Shown piece after piece: positions 7,475 to 14,768 of a stretch of DNA of 64,000 nt. Numbering within the stretch: position 1 is the first letter of the stretch; each line of letters opens with the position of its first letter. The position numbers and the translations under genes were made by a program. Source of the stretch: a virus; the IMG/VR virus record IMGVR_UViG_3300030085_004215, positions 35,814-99,813 of that record. One strand, written 5' to 3'. Under the pieces are notes generated by a model. That model ran no database searches and was not told the origin of the DNA. It saw only the letters and a program-made list of their open reading frames with translations.

Positions 7475-7504
7475 AATATAAGTATAAAATATAATACAAG
7501 TCAA
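7475..7504 (-). promoter_or_regulatory. Sigma70-like repeated promoter, possibly giving a leaderless mRNA
   Basis: Read leftwards: TTGACT (7504-7499), 18-base spacer, TATATT (7480-7475). Only six bases separate the -10 from the ATG at 7468, so the transcript would have almost no leader and no ribosome site is seen. It overlaps the intergenic end of the sulfotransferase-like gene. Confidence 0.75.
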
Positions 7505-7507
7505 GTA

Positions 7508-8065
7508 TTATTTTGTATAATCGTAAATAATAAAATCTTTTTCAAATAGATTATAAACAAGTTCATATGTTTTATCTGTATAATACTTTTGATATGGTTC
7601 ATGTCTCGATAAATTCCACATTGGTAATTGATATTTATCTATATTAATCTTTTCACAAAACAAATCAAAACTATCTTGTAGGGATTCGTAACGACCTATC
7701 AAATCAATTTTTTCATTTAAATATTCAGATTGTAGTTTTGTTAAATTAGAATCTAACCCTTCATATAACCAAGTGGTAAAATCCATTTTCTGTGCAGTTG
7801 CTTTAAATTGATATTGTGGAGATTTGTGAAAGTGATAATAACTAACCATCCTATCATATGGATTTCTTACTACTGCAAATTTAAAAAACGAATTCCAAAC
7901 ACTATCACGGCAATATCGTTTTATTACATTGCAACTATCGTGAGGATATCTTTTTCGGACTACCTTTTTATCATATCCTTGTGTATCAAAAGAATTACGA
8001 ATACTCGTTCCAGCATTTTTTGGTATATGAATAAATATAAATTTATACTCGTGATTTATAAACAT
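7508..8065 (-). CDS. Sulfotransferase-family protein, 185 aa
   Basis: It resembles Sulfotransfer_2 enzymes. The 5'-phosphosulfate loop is IPKNAGTSI near residues 14-22 and the 3'-phosphate segment RNPYDRMVSYYHF near 67-79. These enzymes move sulfate from PAPS to a sugar or other hydroxyl group. A related P-loop protein is encoded at 39261-39833 inside the glycan cluster. The length is short for the family (200-300), but both PAPS motifs are present. The acceptor is unknown. Confidence 0.8.
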   Translation of the reverse strand: MFINHEYKFIFIHIPKNAGTSIRNSFDTQGYDKKVVRKRYPHDSCNVIKRYCRDSVWNSFFKFAVVRNPYDRMVSYYHFHKSPQYQFKATAQKMDFTTWLYEGLDSNLTKLQSEYLNEKIDLIGRYESLQDSFDLFCEKINIDKYQLPMWNLSRHEPYQKYYTDKTYELVYNLFEKDFIIYDYTK

Positions 8066-8298
8066 TAATTTAAATCAGGTTTTACTTCGTAATCATCCAA
8101 CACCCTAAATGTTAATATAACCTTTTCATCTTCCCATGGCTCATAACTTTCCAACAAACAATTATCAGTAGTCATTTTCTCTACTACTTTTTTTTGCTGA
8201 GATTCCTTATGACAGATAATATAAATTAAATCACCATCTGTCCTAACCATTACACTATTATCAGGTTTATTATATATTACATCATCTTTAAGTTTCAT
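8065..8298 (-). CDS. Hypothetical protein, 77 aa
   Basis: No recognised family (MKLKDDVIYNKPD...). The pattern of short strands suggests a small alpha/beta fold. The start overlaps the end of the nucleosidase gene by 11 bases and the stop touches the sulfotransferase-like ATG, so it sits inside a tightly coupled run. Confidence 0.65.
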   Translation of the reverse strand: MKLKDDVIYNKPDNSVMVRTDGDLIYIICHKESQQKKVVEKMTTDNCLLESYEPWEDEKVILTFRVLDDYEVKPDLN

Positions 8299-8983
8299 TT
8301 AATTTATCAAGAACTAATGTTTTAAATTCAACAATACCTTTACTTACATTTTCATCCCAATCAGTACCCGCATCTCCATCTGCACCATCTGATATATACT
8401 TAAAAGATATAAAAGGAATATCATATAAATAACAAACCTTTGCTAAAGCATATGCTTCCATATCTACAACCTCACCATAATAATTAGTCTTATCCTCTAC
8501 AAAACTATCTCCACTACCACAAGTTGCATTTTTACCTATAGGATTGAACTCTATATGTTGTGGTTGAATAATAACTGGTGGGTCTTGTTCGAATGGAGTT
8601 TCACCTTTTAAAAATCCAAGACCAGTAACATCCATATCTCTCTGTACAAACTTTGTACAATCCACTAACTCACCTTGTTTATATTTACGACTTCCAGCAG
8701 TTCCATAGTTGATTACTAAATCGTATGGAATATAACTACCAAACTTACCAAACTTCTGTGTAAGTGCAAATGTGGCATTGACCTTACCAACACCAGTATA
8801 TAATATATTATATGGTTCTAATTGTCCTTGTGTTTCTACTTCAAGTGCAGATACAAAAAGAATGTTTTCTATTTTACCCATAAGTTTAGTATTACCCTTT
8901 ATATGTTTAGGTTCGTATGGACACATCAAACATCCGTGTCCACAACAATAACCTCGTTCTGTTAAAAACTCTCGTGATAACAT
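8288..8983 (-). CDS. MTA/SAH nucleosidase with N-terminal DUF5522-like Cys motif, 231 aa
   Basis: Residues about 36-231 are a PNP/UDP-family nucleosidase. VSALEVE is near 44-50, the substrate signature VVDMEAYA at 172-179 and the catalytic SD at 198-199. The family cleaves methylthioadenosine or adenosylhomocysteine to adenine. The first 30 residues contain GYCCGHGCLMCPY (11-23), the signature of DUF5522, normally a separate small protein. Adenine phosphoribosyltransferase is encoded directly upstream, so the two would make AMP from MTA or SAH by-products of SAM use. Internal Met35 with AAGGG upstream could be an alternative start lacking the Cys motif. Confidence 0.85.
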   Translation of the reverse strand: MLSREFLTERGYCCGHGCLMCPYEPKHIKGNTKLMGKIENILFVSALEVETQGQLEPYNILYTGVGKVNATFALTQKFGKFGSYIPYDLVINYGTAGSRKYKQGELVDCTKFVQRDMDVTGLGFLKGETPFEQDPPVIIQPQHIEFNPIGKNATCGSGDSFVEDKTNYYGEVVDMEAYALAKVCYLYDIPFISFKYISDGADGDAGTDWDENVSKGIVEFKTLVLDKLNET

Positions 8984-9465
8984 TAGTCATATTTTAATAC
9001 TGATTTTACTTTATCACTATTCAAAAAACTTAAATTGATTAAATAGACTTCATCCACTACATCGTATCCAGCTTCTTGACATAATTCTCGTGTGGCTTTT
9101 GCAGTACCACCTGTCGCATATACATCATCCACAATTACTACCGAACCCTCACCAGGTTTAATCTCTAATGTATCAGTACCATATTCTAATTCATAATCTT
9201 TACTGATTACTGGTGGTGGAAGTTTACCTTTTTTCCTAACTGGTACAAAACCTACTCCCATTCTCTTTGCAAGATAGGCACCAAATATAAACCCTCTTGC
9301 TTCACATCCTACAATGTAAGTTGGATTATGTTCTAATAATCCCCTCATGAGTAAAGTGGAATGATTGAGTGCATTTGCATTTGCCAATAGTGGGGTAATA
9401 TCTTTAAATGTAACACCTTCTTTTGGCCAATCTGGCACATCTATTATATAATCGTTTAAGTTCAT
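8983..9465 (-). CDS. apt: Adenine phosphoribosyltransferase, 160 aa
   Basis: It joins adenine to PRPP to give AMP. The PRPP-binding signature IVDDVYATGGTA is at about 111-122 and the N-terminal segment PKEGVTFKDITPLL is typical of bacterial Apt. Length is slightly under the usual 170-180. The start at 9465 is chosen for its GGAG ribosome site; the frame is open a few codons further up, but that version overlaps the membrane-protein gene. The stop is coupled to the nucleosidase start, making a two-step adenine salvage unit, probably for SAM-derived adenine. Confidence 0.92.
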   Translation of the reverse strand: MNLNDYIIDVPDWPKEGVTFKDITPLLANANALNHSTLLMRGLLEHNPTYIVGCEARGFIFGAYLAKRMGVGFVPVRKKGKLPPPVISKDYELEYGTDTLEIKPGEGSVVIVDDVYATGGTAKATRELCQEAGYDVVDEVYLINLSFLNSDKVKSVLKYD

Positions 9466-9466
9466 G

Positions 9467-9826
9467 TTATTCTCCAATGACATTAGTTACCTGTATTAAT
9501 ATAATTGATAATGCTAACAATAAACATATGATGGTTTTAACCGTAGGAATCTCTCGTAAAAATAAATAGGACATAATACCAAAAACAACTGTTCCTATAC
9601 CAAATCCTATCATTCTAATATTCCAAGTAAATCCAAAATATTCATAACTTAATCGTGTTGCTAAAAAAAATAAATAACCTATTGGTATACCGAATATGGC
9701 CATCCACTCTGGTGAACTCCAAAACCAATGACCCTTAAATCTATTAGTGAACTGAGCATTTAGTTGCCACCATGCGAATATGTTACTAATAAATAATAGT
9801 GCAATTGCACTAACTAATTTATTCAC
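9467..9826 (-). CDS. Small four-helix membrane protein, 119 aa
   Basis: Four hydrophobic segments are visible, with the layout of a half-size EamA/SMR-type transporter or similar small integral protein. No conserved Glu as in SMR efflux pumps is evident in the first helix, so transport is speculative. GTG is the start codon, right after the upstream stop (TAA GTG), with GGAGAAG just before. A related but unidentified role in the host inner membrane is likely. Confidence 0.65.
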   Translation of the reverse strand: MNKLVSAIALLFISNIFAWWQLNAQFTNRFKGHWFWSSPEWMAIFGIPIGYLFFLATRLSYEYFGFTWNIRMIGFGIGTVVFGIMSYLFLREIPTVKTIICLLLALSIILIQVTNVIGE

Positions 9827-10057
9827 TTAATACTCTTCTCCATAAAGTGAGTACTTCTTAATAGTAGGTGGTTTCTCTTTACCATCCTCTACATGAACTT
9901 CACCCTTTTGTGCATCAATATAGAATTCAGTCATTTGAGTTTCCATAAAGATAGCATTTAAAACTTCAGTAAGTGATGCATAAATTTTATCATCACCACC
10001 ACTAACAATACTCCACCTATCACCAGGTGGTACACGAGTTGCTTTAAGTTCCTTCAT
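9827..10057 (-). CDS. Hypothetical protein, 76 aa
   Basis: A small protein with the segment RVPPGDRWSI near the N-terminus and an acidic C-terminus; no family recognised. AAGGAA precedes the ATG, inside the end of the upstream gene, which it overlaps by 14 bases. It is part of the small-gene run between apt and the HNH gene. Confidence 0.65.
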   Translation of the reverse strand: MKELKATRVPPGDRWSIVSGGDDKIYASLTEVLNAIFMETQMTEFYIDAQKGEVHVEDGKEKPPTIKKYSLYGEEY

Positions 10058-10289
10058 TTATAAGTTCCTTTTTTGGATATTCCATGAAAAAGTATTTATC
10101 CAATATTTCTAACTTATCATCATATTCAGCCATAATCTCTAACTCTTTTTCTATCGTTTCCATAATATCAGGATGTTCAGCAACACCTACAGTATTCTGT
10201 AATAAGTTCTCTACATTGATTCGATGTTTTTCAATATGTGCTTTAAAATGCAATCTACTTGCTTTTAATATTTGTTTTCTTATTGCCAT
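10044..10289 (-). CDS. Hypothetical helical protein, 81 aa
   Basis: A helix-rich protein with NVENLLQNTVGVAEHPD in the middle, a pattern I associate with small conserved hypothetical proteins of T4-like marine phages. No function is known to me. It overlaps the HNH gene end by ten bases. Confidence 0.65.
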   Translation of the reverse strand: MAIRKQILKASRLHFKAHIEKHRINVENLLQNTVGVAEHPDIMETIEKELEIMAEYDDKLEILDKYFFMEYPKKELINEGT

Positions 10290-10771
10290 TGTTTTGTTCC
10301 TTTAAAATTAAGTTTTCGTTTCTTCTTAAGATGAACCTCTGAGTTAGTTTTTTTTCTATGACAAGGTTTACATAATGTCTGTAGATTCTCTAACTTATAA
10401 TAACTCCAATCTAAATCTTTTGCCTTTACTCCCTTTTGTTCTACTAATGGTCTGATATGGTCACAATCCCATCTTCTTGTTATCACACCACAATGATTAC
10501 ATTTCCCTCTATCTCGTTTTCTCAAATGTGCTCTTTGTTCTCTTGAATGATATATTATCATATACTCCGTAGCACAATCTTCATGCCAACTCTTTCTCTC
10601 ATTGATGGTTCCATCTTCTTTGATAATCATCTTACCACACCATCTACACATTCCTTTTATTTTCGTATAATAACTATCAGGTTTTGGTGGTTTTCTAAAA
10701 TCACCATCCCACTCCTCTTTTTCTTTTCCAAATGTTCTCTCGTGTCTCCTACCAAATCTACTTAATGGCAT
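10280..10771 (-). CDS. HNH endonuclease, 163 aa
   Basis: A ββα-metal HNH nuclease. CxxC pairs occur at CRWCGK and CNHCGV, the catalytic segment is RWDCDHIRPL, and the closing part is NLQTLCKPCHRKKT. The Cys4 zinc knuckle plus HNH layout is that of stand-alone phage HNH enzymes. It lies between ordinary genes with overlaps and does not interrupt a host gene, so it may be a free-standing homing endonuclease or a nuclease serving packaging. Activity looks intact. Confidence 0.88.
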   Translation of the reverse strand: MPLSRFGRRHERTFGKEKEEWDGDFRKPPKPDSYYTKIKGMCRWCGKMIIKEDGTINERKSWHEDCATEYMIIYHSREQRAHLRKRDRGKCNHCGVITRRWDCDHIRPLVEQKGVKAKDLDWSYYKLENLQTLCKPCHRKKTNSEVHLKKKRKLNFKGTKQWQ

Positions 10772-11020
10772 TCAAACCTCTTCTCCATCTGAATCATCCC
10801 AATAATTATTGAATGGGTCATTAATCTTAGTTTCCCAAATATCATCAGCACATTCCAACCCATCTTCATCTATACCAATATTGAAATATTCCCAAACATA
10901 TCTCTGTAAATCTTTTGGTTGTATGTATAACCCATTTGTATTTCTTGGTCTTGTTTTCCTAAAGTTATCTTGGTCTCTACAAATTCGTTTAAATAAATAT
11001 TCACCTAACTTATTTACCAT
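10772..11020 (-). CDS. Hypothetical acidic protein, 82 aa
   Basis: No recognised family. The N-terminal half is basic (RICRDQDNFRKTRPRN) and the C-terminal half strongly acidic (DDSDGEEV). Its start overlaps the end of the HAD gene by 11 bases and its stop abuts the HNH gene. Confidence 0.65.
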   Translation of the reverse strand: MVNKLGEYLFKRICRDQDNFRKTRPRNTNGLYIQPKDLQRYVWEYFNIGIDEDGLECADDIWETKINDPFNNYWDDSDGEEV

Positions 11021-11594
11021 TAATAATATTCATTGCCTCTTCTATACCATTTACCCTATTTGGGGTCTCGATATCTTGATTCCATGCTTGATTAATCAAC
11101 ATATAACCCTTATCATCTTTTCTATTCTTTTTCCAAAAATGATAGTTTGCAGGTGAATCATCAATTAAAAAATCACATTGTACAGTCCACTTAAATCTCC
11201 CTCTTCTAAAATAAACTGTTTCAAAGTTCAATCCCCTATCACCTAACCATTTCAATGTCCAATACCTACATATTGGTGCCTGAGATGTAATACAAACAAA
11301 CTTATGTTCTCCTAATTCTATTTGTTCTCTAAGATAATCCACCTCTGATTTAAATTCAGTTCCATTACCCAAGATAGTTTCGGCGTGCTCTTCTCGGTAT
11401 ATCTTTTGTATCTCTTCATTAGTACCTTGATAACAATGTTCTAAATCCCAATGAACTGAGGTTTCCTCAACGGAGTAAACTCCATCAGAACCTTTGCGTA
11501 TAAATTTGGGGTAATTCTTTTCTATAACTTTGTAGAGGTCTAATGAGAAATCTCTCAATACTCCATCTACATCTACACCTATTATGTATGACAT
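11010..11594 (-). CDS. HAD-superfamily phosphatase, 5'(3')-deoxyribonucleotidase-like, 194 aa
   Basis: HAD motif I is DVDGVL at 8-13 (nucleophile Asp8, acid/base Asp10), motif II is CITSQ, and motif IV is DFLIDDSPAN. The length and the DxDGVL form resemble small nucleotidases that dephosphorylate dNMPs. A polynucleotide-phosphatase role is an alternative. It has no neighbour that fixes the substrate, though the early region carries other nucleotide-salvage genes. Confidence 0.72.
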   Translation of the reverse strand: MSYIIGVDVDGVLRDFSLDLYKVIEKNYPKFIRKGSDGVYSVEETSVHWDLEHCYQGTNEEIQKIYREEHAETILGNGTEFKSEVDYLREQIELGEHKFVCITSQAPICRYWTLKWLGDRGLNFETVYFRRGRFKWTVQCDFLIDDSPANYHFWKKNRKDDKGYMLINQAWNQDIETPNRVNGIEEAMNIINGK

Positions 11595-11595
11595 A

Positions 11596-11670
11596 TTATT
11601 TTCTCTTGAAATAGTTTAACATCCAAATCCAATAGATAACACCTACCAGTAATATTAGTATCTCTCCCAT
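11596..11670 (-). CDS. Single-pass membrane mini-protein, 24 aa
   Basis: The ORF MGEILILLVGVIYWIW... has one hydrophobic helix and a basic C-terminus, and ends one base before the HAD ATG. No clear ribosome site is seen. An overlapping 36-codon frame in the same gap is also open, so which is used is uncertain. Confidence 0.35.
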   Translation of the reverse strand: MGEILILLVGVIYWIWMLNYFKRK

Positions 11671-11737
11671 GATGATTCATACAAACCATCATAACACTCA
11701 AGTATAAATATCGGATAAAAGTGCGAAACTTAATTAT

Positions 11738-13261
11738 TTATAAAACTTTAATTCCATATCGTTTTTCAAATCCAATACCATCATTATGGGTATTCACAAT
11801 TGGCATACCCTTTATATTAAGTGAGGTATTGAGTAACATCGGGCAACCTGTCTTCTTGTAAAATTCATTAATGAGATTATAAAAGTTCGGGTTATCATCC
11901 TTACTAACAGTCTGTACTCGTGATGTGTTATCAACATGACATATAGCAGGATATAAATCAGGTTGTTTACATTTAGCAACGAACTGCATATACTGAGACT
12001 TCCTAACTGGCATATCGAATATTTCGTGTGCGTGTTCCTCAAGTACTGCAGGTGCAAAAGGTCTGAACTCCTGTCGTTTCTTAATCTTATTAACTCTATC
12101 TTTGATATCATCACCACGCGGGTCTGCCAACAAAGAACGATTACCTAACGCTCGAGGACCAAACTCCGCTCGACCACTCGCCACACCAACGATATCACCT
12201 TTAAGAAGCTTTTTCAAAGTTTGCTTAATTGGATATTCTCCTTGTATATCATAACCCAAGAAAGTATTCTTCCAATCGAGATGTTTACCCAATACATATG
12301 CAGCACATCCCAACGATGAACCACCATCACCGGGATTTGGAATAATCCATATATTGGGATATCTTCTCGCCAATAAGGAATTCGCTACACAATTTAATGC
12401 AACTCCACCACCATATACAAAGTTATCTATATTGGGTAACATGGATTGTGCTAACTCAAATACTTTAAGTATCTCTTCTTCACATATTGCTTGTACATTT
12501 GCTGCTATATCAAACTTCCACTTATCACTTCCATCATCTGGATAACACTTAGGATTCCAATCCATACATCCTCGGTGTAGGTTTTGTTTAAACTCTACAA
12601 TACCCTCATTGAAGAATTCATCGCGTATCTCTTTTTGTAATGTGGTATCTAATGTTCCCCATCCTGCCATACCCATAAGTATGTATTCATCTTCTTGAGG
12701 TTTTAAACCCAACCTCTGTGTCATAGCACTATACCATAACCCTAATGAATGTGGATATTGACGATTCCACAACTTTTTAAATTGGGTTTCCCCATTGTGG
12801 TTTGTTCTGATATGCCATATAGTGGTGGTATCCCATTCTCCTATTGCATCAATCATCACACCAATACTCTCTCTATAGGGAGAGGTAAAATATGCTGCAC
12901 TCGCGTGTGATAAATGATGAGATATGTAATGGTTGGGTTTAAGATTAAATTGTTTTAAATACTTACTTGGTAGGTTCTGAAGAGTAAAGGTATCTTGAGT
13001 TTGACCTGCCCATAGTTGTCGTGATTTCTTTAACCAAGGCTGTTCAAACCACACGACTGTATCCCAATCCCCATAACGGCGTAATTGAGATAGTAGTTGT
13101 GGATTTAATAACTCATCATTTTTTATTTCTGAGTTTCGTTCACTATGGCCTGCAAACCTTATATCGGTATCGTGTATAAGTGCAGCAGTAGCATCATGAT
13201 TTAAACCAGTTAATCCAAGTATTCTTTTGTTTTGATTGGGTTTGGTTATGTAACATTTCAT
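11738..13261 (-). CDS. Carbamoyltransferase (NodU/CmcH/TobZ family), 507 aa
   Basis: It transfers carbamoyl from carbamoyl phosphate through an adenylate, usually to a sugar or antibiotic hydroxyl. The N-terminal Kae1-like ATPase domain has NHDATAAL at 21-28 and HHLSHASAAY at 115-124 (metal ligands). GGVALNCVAN and the C-terminal FGPRALGNRSLL complete the family signature. Length is close to the typical 520-600. The acceptor could be a nucleotide or a surface sugar, and phage homologues have been discussed for both. It lies 9 kb from the glycan cluster and has no clear ribosome site. A long structured leader (13262-13760) precedes it, so its translation may be controlled. Confidence 0.88.
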   Translation of the reverse strand: MKCYITKPNQNKRILGLTGLNHDATAALIHDTDIRFAGHSERNSEIKNDELLNPQLLSQLRRYGDWDTVVWFEQPWLKKSRQLWAGQTQDTFTLQNLPSKYLKQFNLKPNHYISHHLSHASAAYFTSPYRESIGVMIDAIGEWDTTTIWHIRTNHNGETQFKKLWNRQYPHSLGLWYSAMTQRLGLKPQEDEYILMGMAGWGTLDTTLQKEIRDEFFNEGIVEFKQNLHRGCMDWNPKCYPDDGSDKWKFDIAANVQAICEEEILKVFELAQSMLPNIDNFVYGGGVALNCVANSLLARRYPNIWIIPNPGDGGSSLGCAAYVLGKHLDWKNTFLGYDIQGEYPIKQTLKKLLKGDIVGVASGRAEFGPRALGNRSLLADPRGDDIKDRVNKIKKRQEFRPFAPAVLEEHAHEIFDMPVRKSQYMQFVAKCKQPDLYPAICHVDNTSRVQTVSKDDNPNFYNLINEFYKKTGCPMLLNTSLNIKGMPIVNTHNDGIGFEKRYGIKVL

Positions 13262-13300
13262 ATTAATATATATTAAGTTACATGAGGAAAATGTAATATT

Positions 13301-13326
13301 TTTTTACCTCGAAAGCGAGGTAAAAA
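13301..13326 (-). promoter_or_regulatory. 11-bp hairpin in the leader of the carbamoyltransferase gene
   Basis: A perfect inverted repeat: 11 paired bases around a four-base loop (CTTT on the transcribed strand), 40 bases before the ATG. U-rich 5' and A-rich 3' arms exclude an ordinary terminator in either direction. The CTCGCTT arm can also pair with AAGCGAG about 60 bases upstream, which would allow two exclusive folds. Confidence 0.5.
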
Positions 13327-13379
13327 TAAAAGTGTTAATACTATGTTTACCTCATAGGTAGGGGGTGATAATAACTCGC

Positions 13380-13559
13380 TTAGGTAAAAAAAGCCACGCC
13401 AATATAAGCACGAGTTTGGCATTCTGACATATTGTCATACATTCACCGATTCACGATTAATAGCCCGGCGTGGCCATGTTCGGGTGTTGGGGTCATACCT
13501 GAACTACCTGATTGACCTAATGTTACACTTTTATTTTTTACTAACCCGTATTTCGTCAT
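13380..13559 (-). other. Stop-interrupted 60-codon frame
   Basis: Read leftwards, ATG at 13559 opens 38 codons (MTKYGLVKNK...AGLLIVNR) ended by TGA. The very next codon is ATG in the same frame, opening 20 more (MYDNMSECQ...VAFFT) to TAA at 13380. The first ATG overlaps a preceding TGA (ATGA). It may be two coupled tiny genes, a decayed gene, or chance openness in a higher-GC stretch. No ribosome site is convincing. Confidence 0.25.
13386..13474 (-). ncRNA. Candidate structured RNA or long-loop terminator
   Basis: Read leftwards, GCCACGCC (13474-13467) can close with GGCGTGGC (13400-13393) in eight GC-rich pairs, followed at once by seven T. The 66-base loop contains a further TGACA/TGTCA hairpin. 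A closed stem with a U-run is the shape of a terminated small RNA, or of an attenuator in the carbamoyltransferase leader. It overlaps the short frame listed at 13380-13559, so only one reading may be correct. Confidence 0.4.
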
Positions 13560-13763
13560 AACTGACTTTTTGTCATGATTGGTATTTTATTTTTTGTAAG
13601 GGTGACGAACTCCAAATCTGGAGTCACTTAAAGTATTACTTGAAGCCCACAGTTAAAGTAGTACTTGAGGTCTGACAATGTGTCATTATATTTAATGTGG
13701 TTGGGTAAGTAATCCAAGTCAATTTCCCCAAAATGGACAAATAATAATAGACATAGCCACCTT

Positions 13764-13793
13764 AATTTACGAAAAAAATACTATACGAGTCAA
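13764..13793 (-). promoter_or_regulatory. Sigma70-like repeated promoter reading into the 13.3-13.8 kb leader
   Basis: Read leftwards: TTGACT (13793-13788), 18-base spacer, TAAATT (13769-13764), the one copy whose -10 differs. Just downstream AAGGTGG precedes an ATG with only 11 codons. The next substantial gene is the carbamoyltransferase 500 bases on. The stretch 13262-13763 contains the features listed above and otherwise only short, stop-broken frames. Confidence 0.72.
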
Positions 13794-13806
13794 GTGTTTT
13801 TTTTAA

Positions 13807-14475
13807 TTATTCTAAAGTTTTTTGAAATTCTTCGAATGGTATATACTCGACTTCAAGTTCTTCTTTAACCTCTACTTCAAGTGGTACTTTAAGTGTTTCC
13901 TGAATATTGACATTCTCGTCATTCTTTATATGGATATCACGAGGTATGTGGTCATCAATCACACTCACTAATGGTACATCTCTGTGTCTATACCAACCTT
14001 TCATAGTGGTTTGTAGTTCATATACACAATTCAAACAAAGGACTCGTAGGTTCTCTAACTTGGTATTTAGGTGGTCTTTGTCTATAAAATCCAATAGTAA
14101 AGGGTAGGTATCATCAGTTATGTGTGTGAAATCACACGGACAATTACTACACTTTTGTTCTAAATAACCCTCTTTAAAACATTTTTTCAGTAACACGGTC
14201 TCCCTATAGGGTGAGGGATTTTCACCTTGTAATATTTTTTTTAGGTCATAAGGTGATATACGAGTACTATTCCGTTTCCTAATCCCCTTACTGGAGGGTA
14301 GTGGGTTCCATAACCCGTATTCCTTACAATATTTTTTAAAGGTAATATAACTCATATTTAGGTATTCACTGGCCATTCTCATAGATTGGGTGGACTCTAT
14401 GGCCCACTTTATCTTGTTTTCGGTGGGTCTTTTACTCGGACGACCAACATTACTATTTTTTATACTAATACCCAT
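13807..14475 (-). CDS. HNH endonuclease-like protein, 222 aa
   Basis: A central HNH-type core: CSNCPCD, then DFIDKDHLNTKLENLRVLCLNC around residues 128-150. The last His of the usual C-x2-C-H is replaced by Val, so the final metal site may be altered. An N-terminal helix-turn-helix-like segment (MRMASEYLNMSYITFKKYC) may recognise DNA, as in phage homing enzymes. The acidic C-terminus is unusual. AAGGA lies 8-10 bases before the ATG. It sits alone between two promoters beside the structured leader, consistent with a mobile gene. Activity is uncertain because of the missing His. Confidence 0.75.
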   Translation of the reverse strand: MGISIKNSNVGRPSKRPTENKIKWAIESTQSMRMASEYLNMSYITFKKYCKEYGLWNPLPSSKGIRKRNSTRISPYDLKKILQGENPSPYRETVLLKKCFKEGYLEQKCSNCPCDFTHITDDTYPLLLDFIDKDHLNTKLENLRVLCLNCVYELQTTMKGWYRHRDVPLVSVIDDHIPRDIHIKNDENVNIQETLKVPLEVEVKEELEVEYIPFEEFQKTLE

Positions 14476-14498
14476 GATAAAAATCCTTAAAATAATAC

Positions 14499-14529
14499 TT
14501 GACTTTTAGATATAAATGGACAATATATT
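14499..14529 (+). promoter_or_regulatory. Rightward sigma70-like promoter
   Basis: TTGACT (14499-14504) and TATATT (14524-14529) with a 19-base spacer, the only rightward relative of the repeated promoter. It lies just outside the HNH gene start and points into the plus-strand island with the MscS-like gene. Confidence 0.5.
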
Positions 14530-14615
14530 TTCATATTTATATCATCTTTATTATTATACCTATCTATGATAATAACTATCCCGATAGGGTAAAAAGTGGG
14601 TAGAAGTGGTTAATA

Positions 14616-14705
14616 ATGTATAAGAAATTCGGTACACTACCATTTTCAGAATATTTCCACGAAGTGGTCCTTCAGGAAAAGTTCATGTATTATATTTATT
14701 TATAA
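14616..14705 (+). CDS. Possible tiny protein, 29 aa
   Basis: A plus-strand ORF (MYKKFGTLPFSEYF...) downstream of the rightward promoter, with only a weak GAAGTGG upstream. It would be the first gene of the small rightward unit. The rest of 14530-14768 holds no other ORF I can support; a short inverted repeat (TATCCCGATAGGG) is near 14576-14588. Confidence 0.3.
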   Translation: MYKKFGTLPFSEYFHEVVLQEKFMYYIYL

Positions 14706-14768
14706 GTGGAAACTTCTTCAGTATCGGAACCGTATAATCTATATATTCATAATCATTAAAGGAAAAAA

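Noticed and set aside
10280-10771. HNH gene as an intron-borne homing endonuclease
   Set aside because: Its neighbours are complete and overlap it; no split gene or group I intron features are seen around it.
11735-11742. TATAAATA, the T4 late-promoter core, at the end of the carbamoyltransferase gene, and similar strings near 141, 14696, 47816, 51108 and 59604
   Set aside because: In such A+T-rich DNA the string occurs by chance. Several copies point the wrong way for the adjacent genes, so no consistent late-promoter set emerges.
13301-13326. Hairpin as a bidirectional terminator
   Set aside because: Its flanks would give U before and A after the stem in RNA from either strand, the reverse of a terminator.
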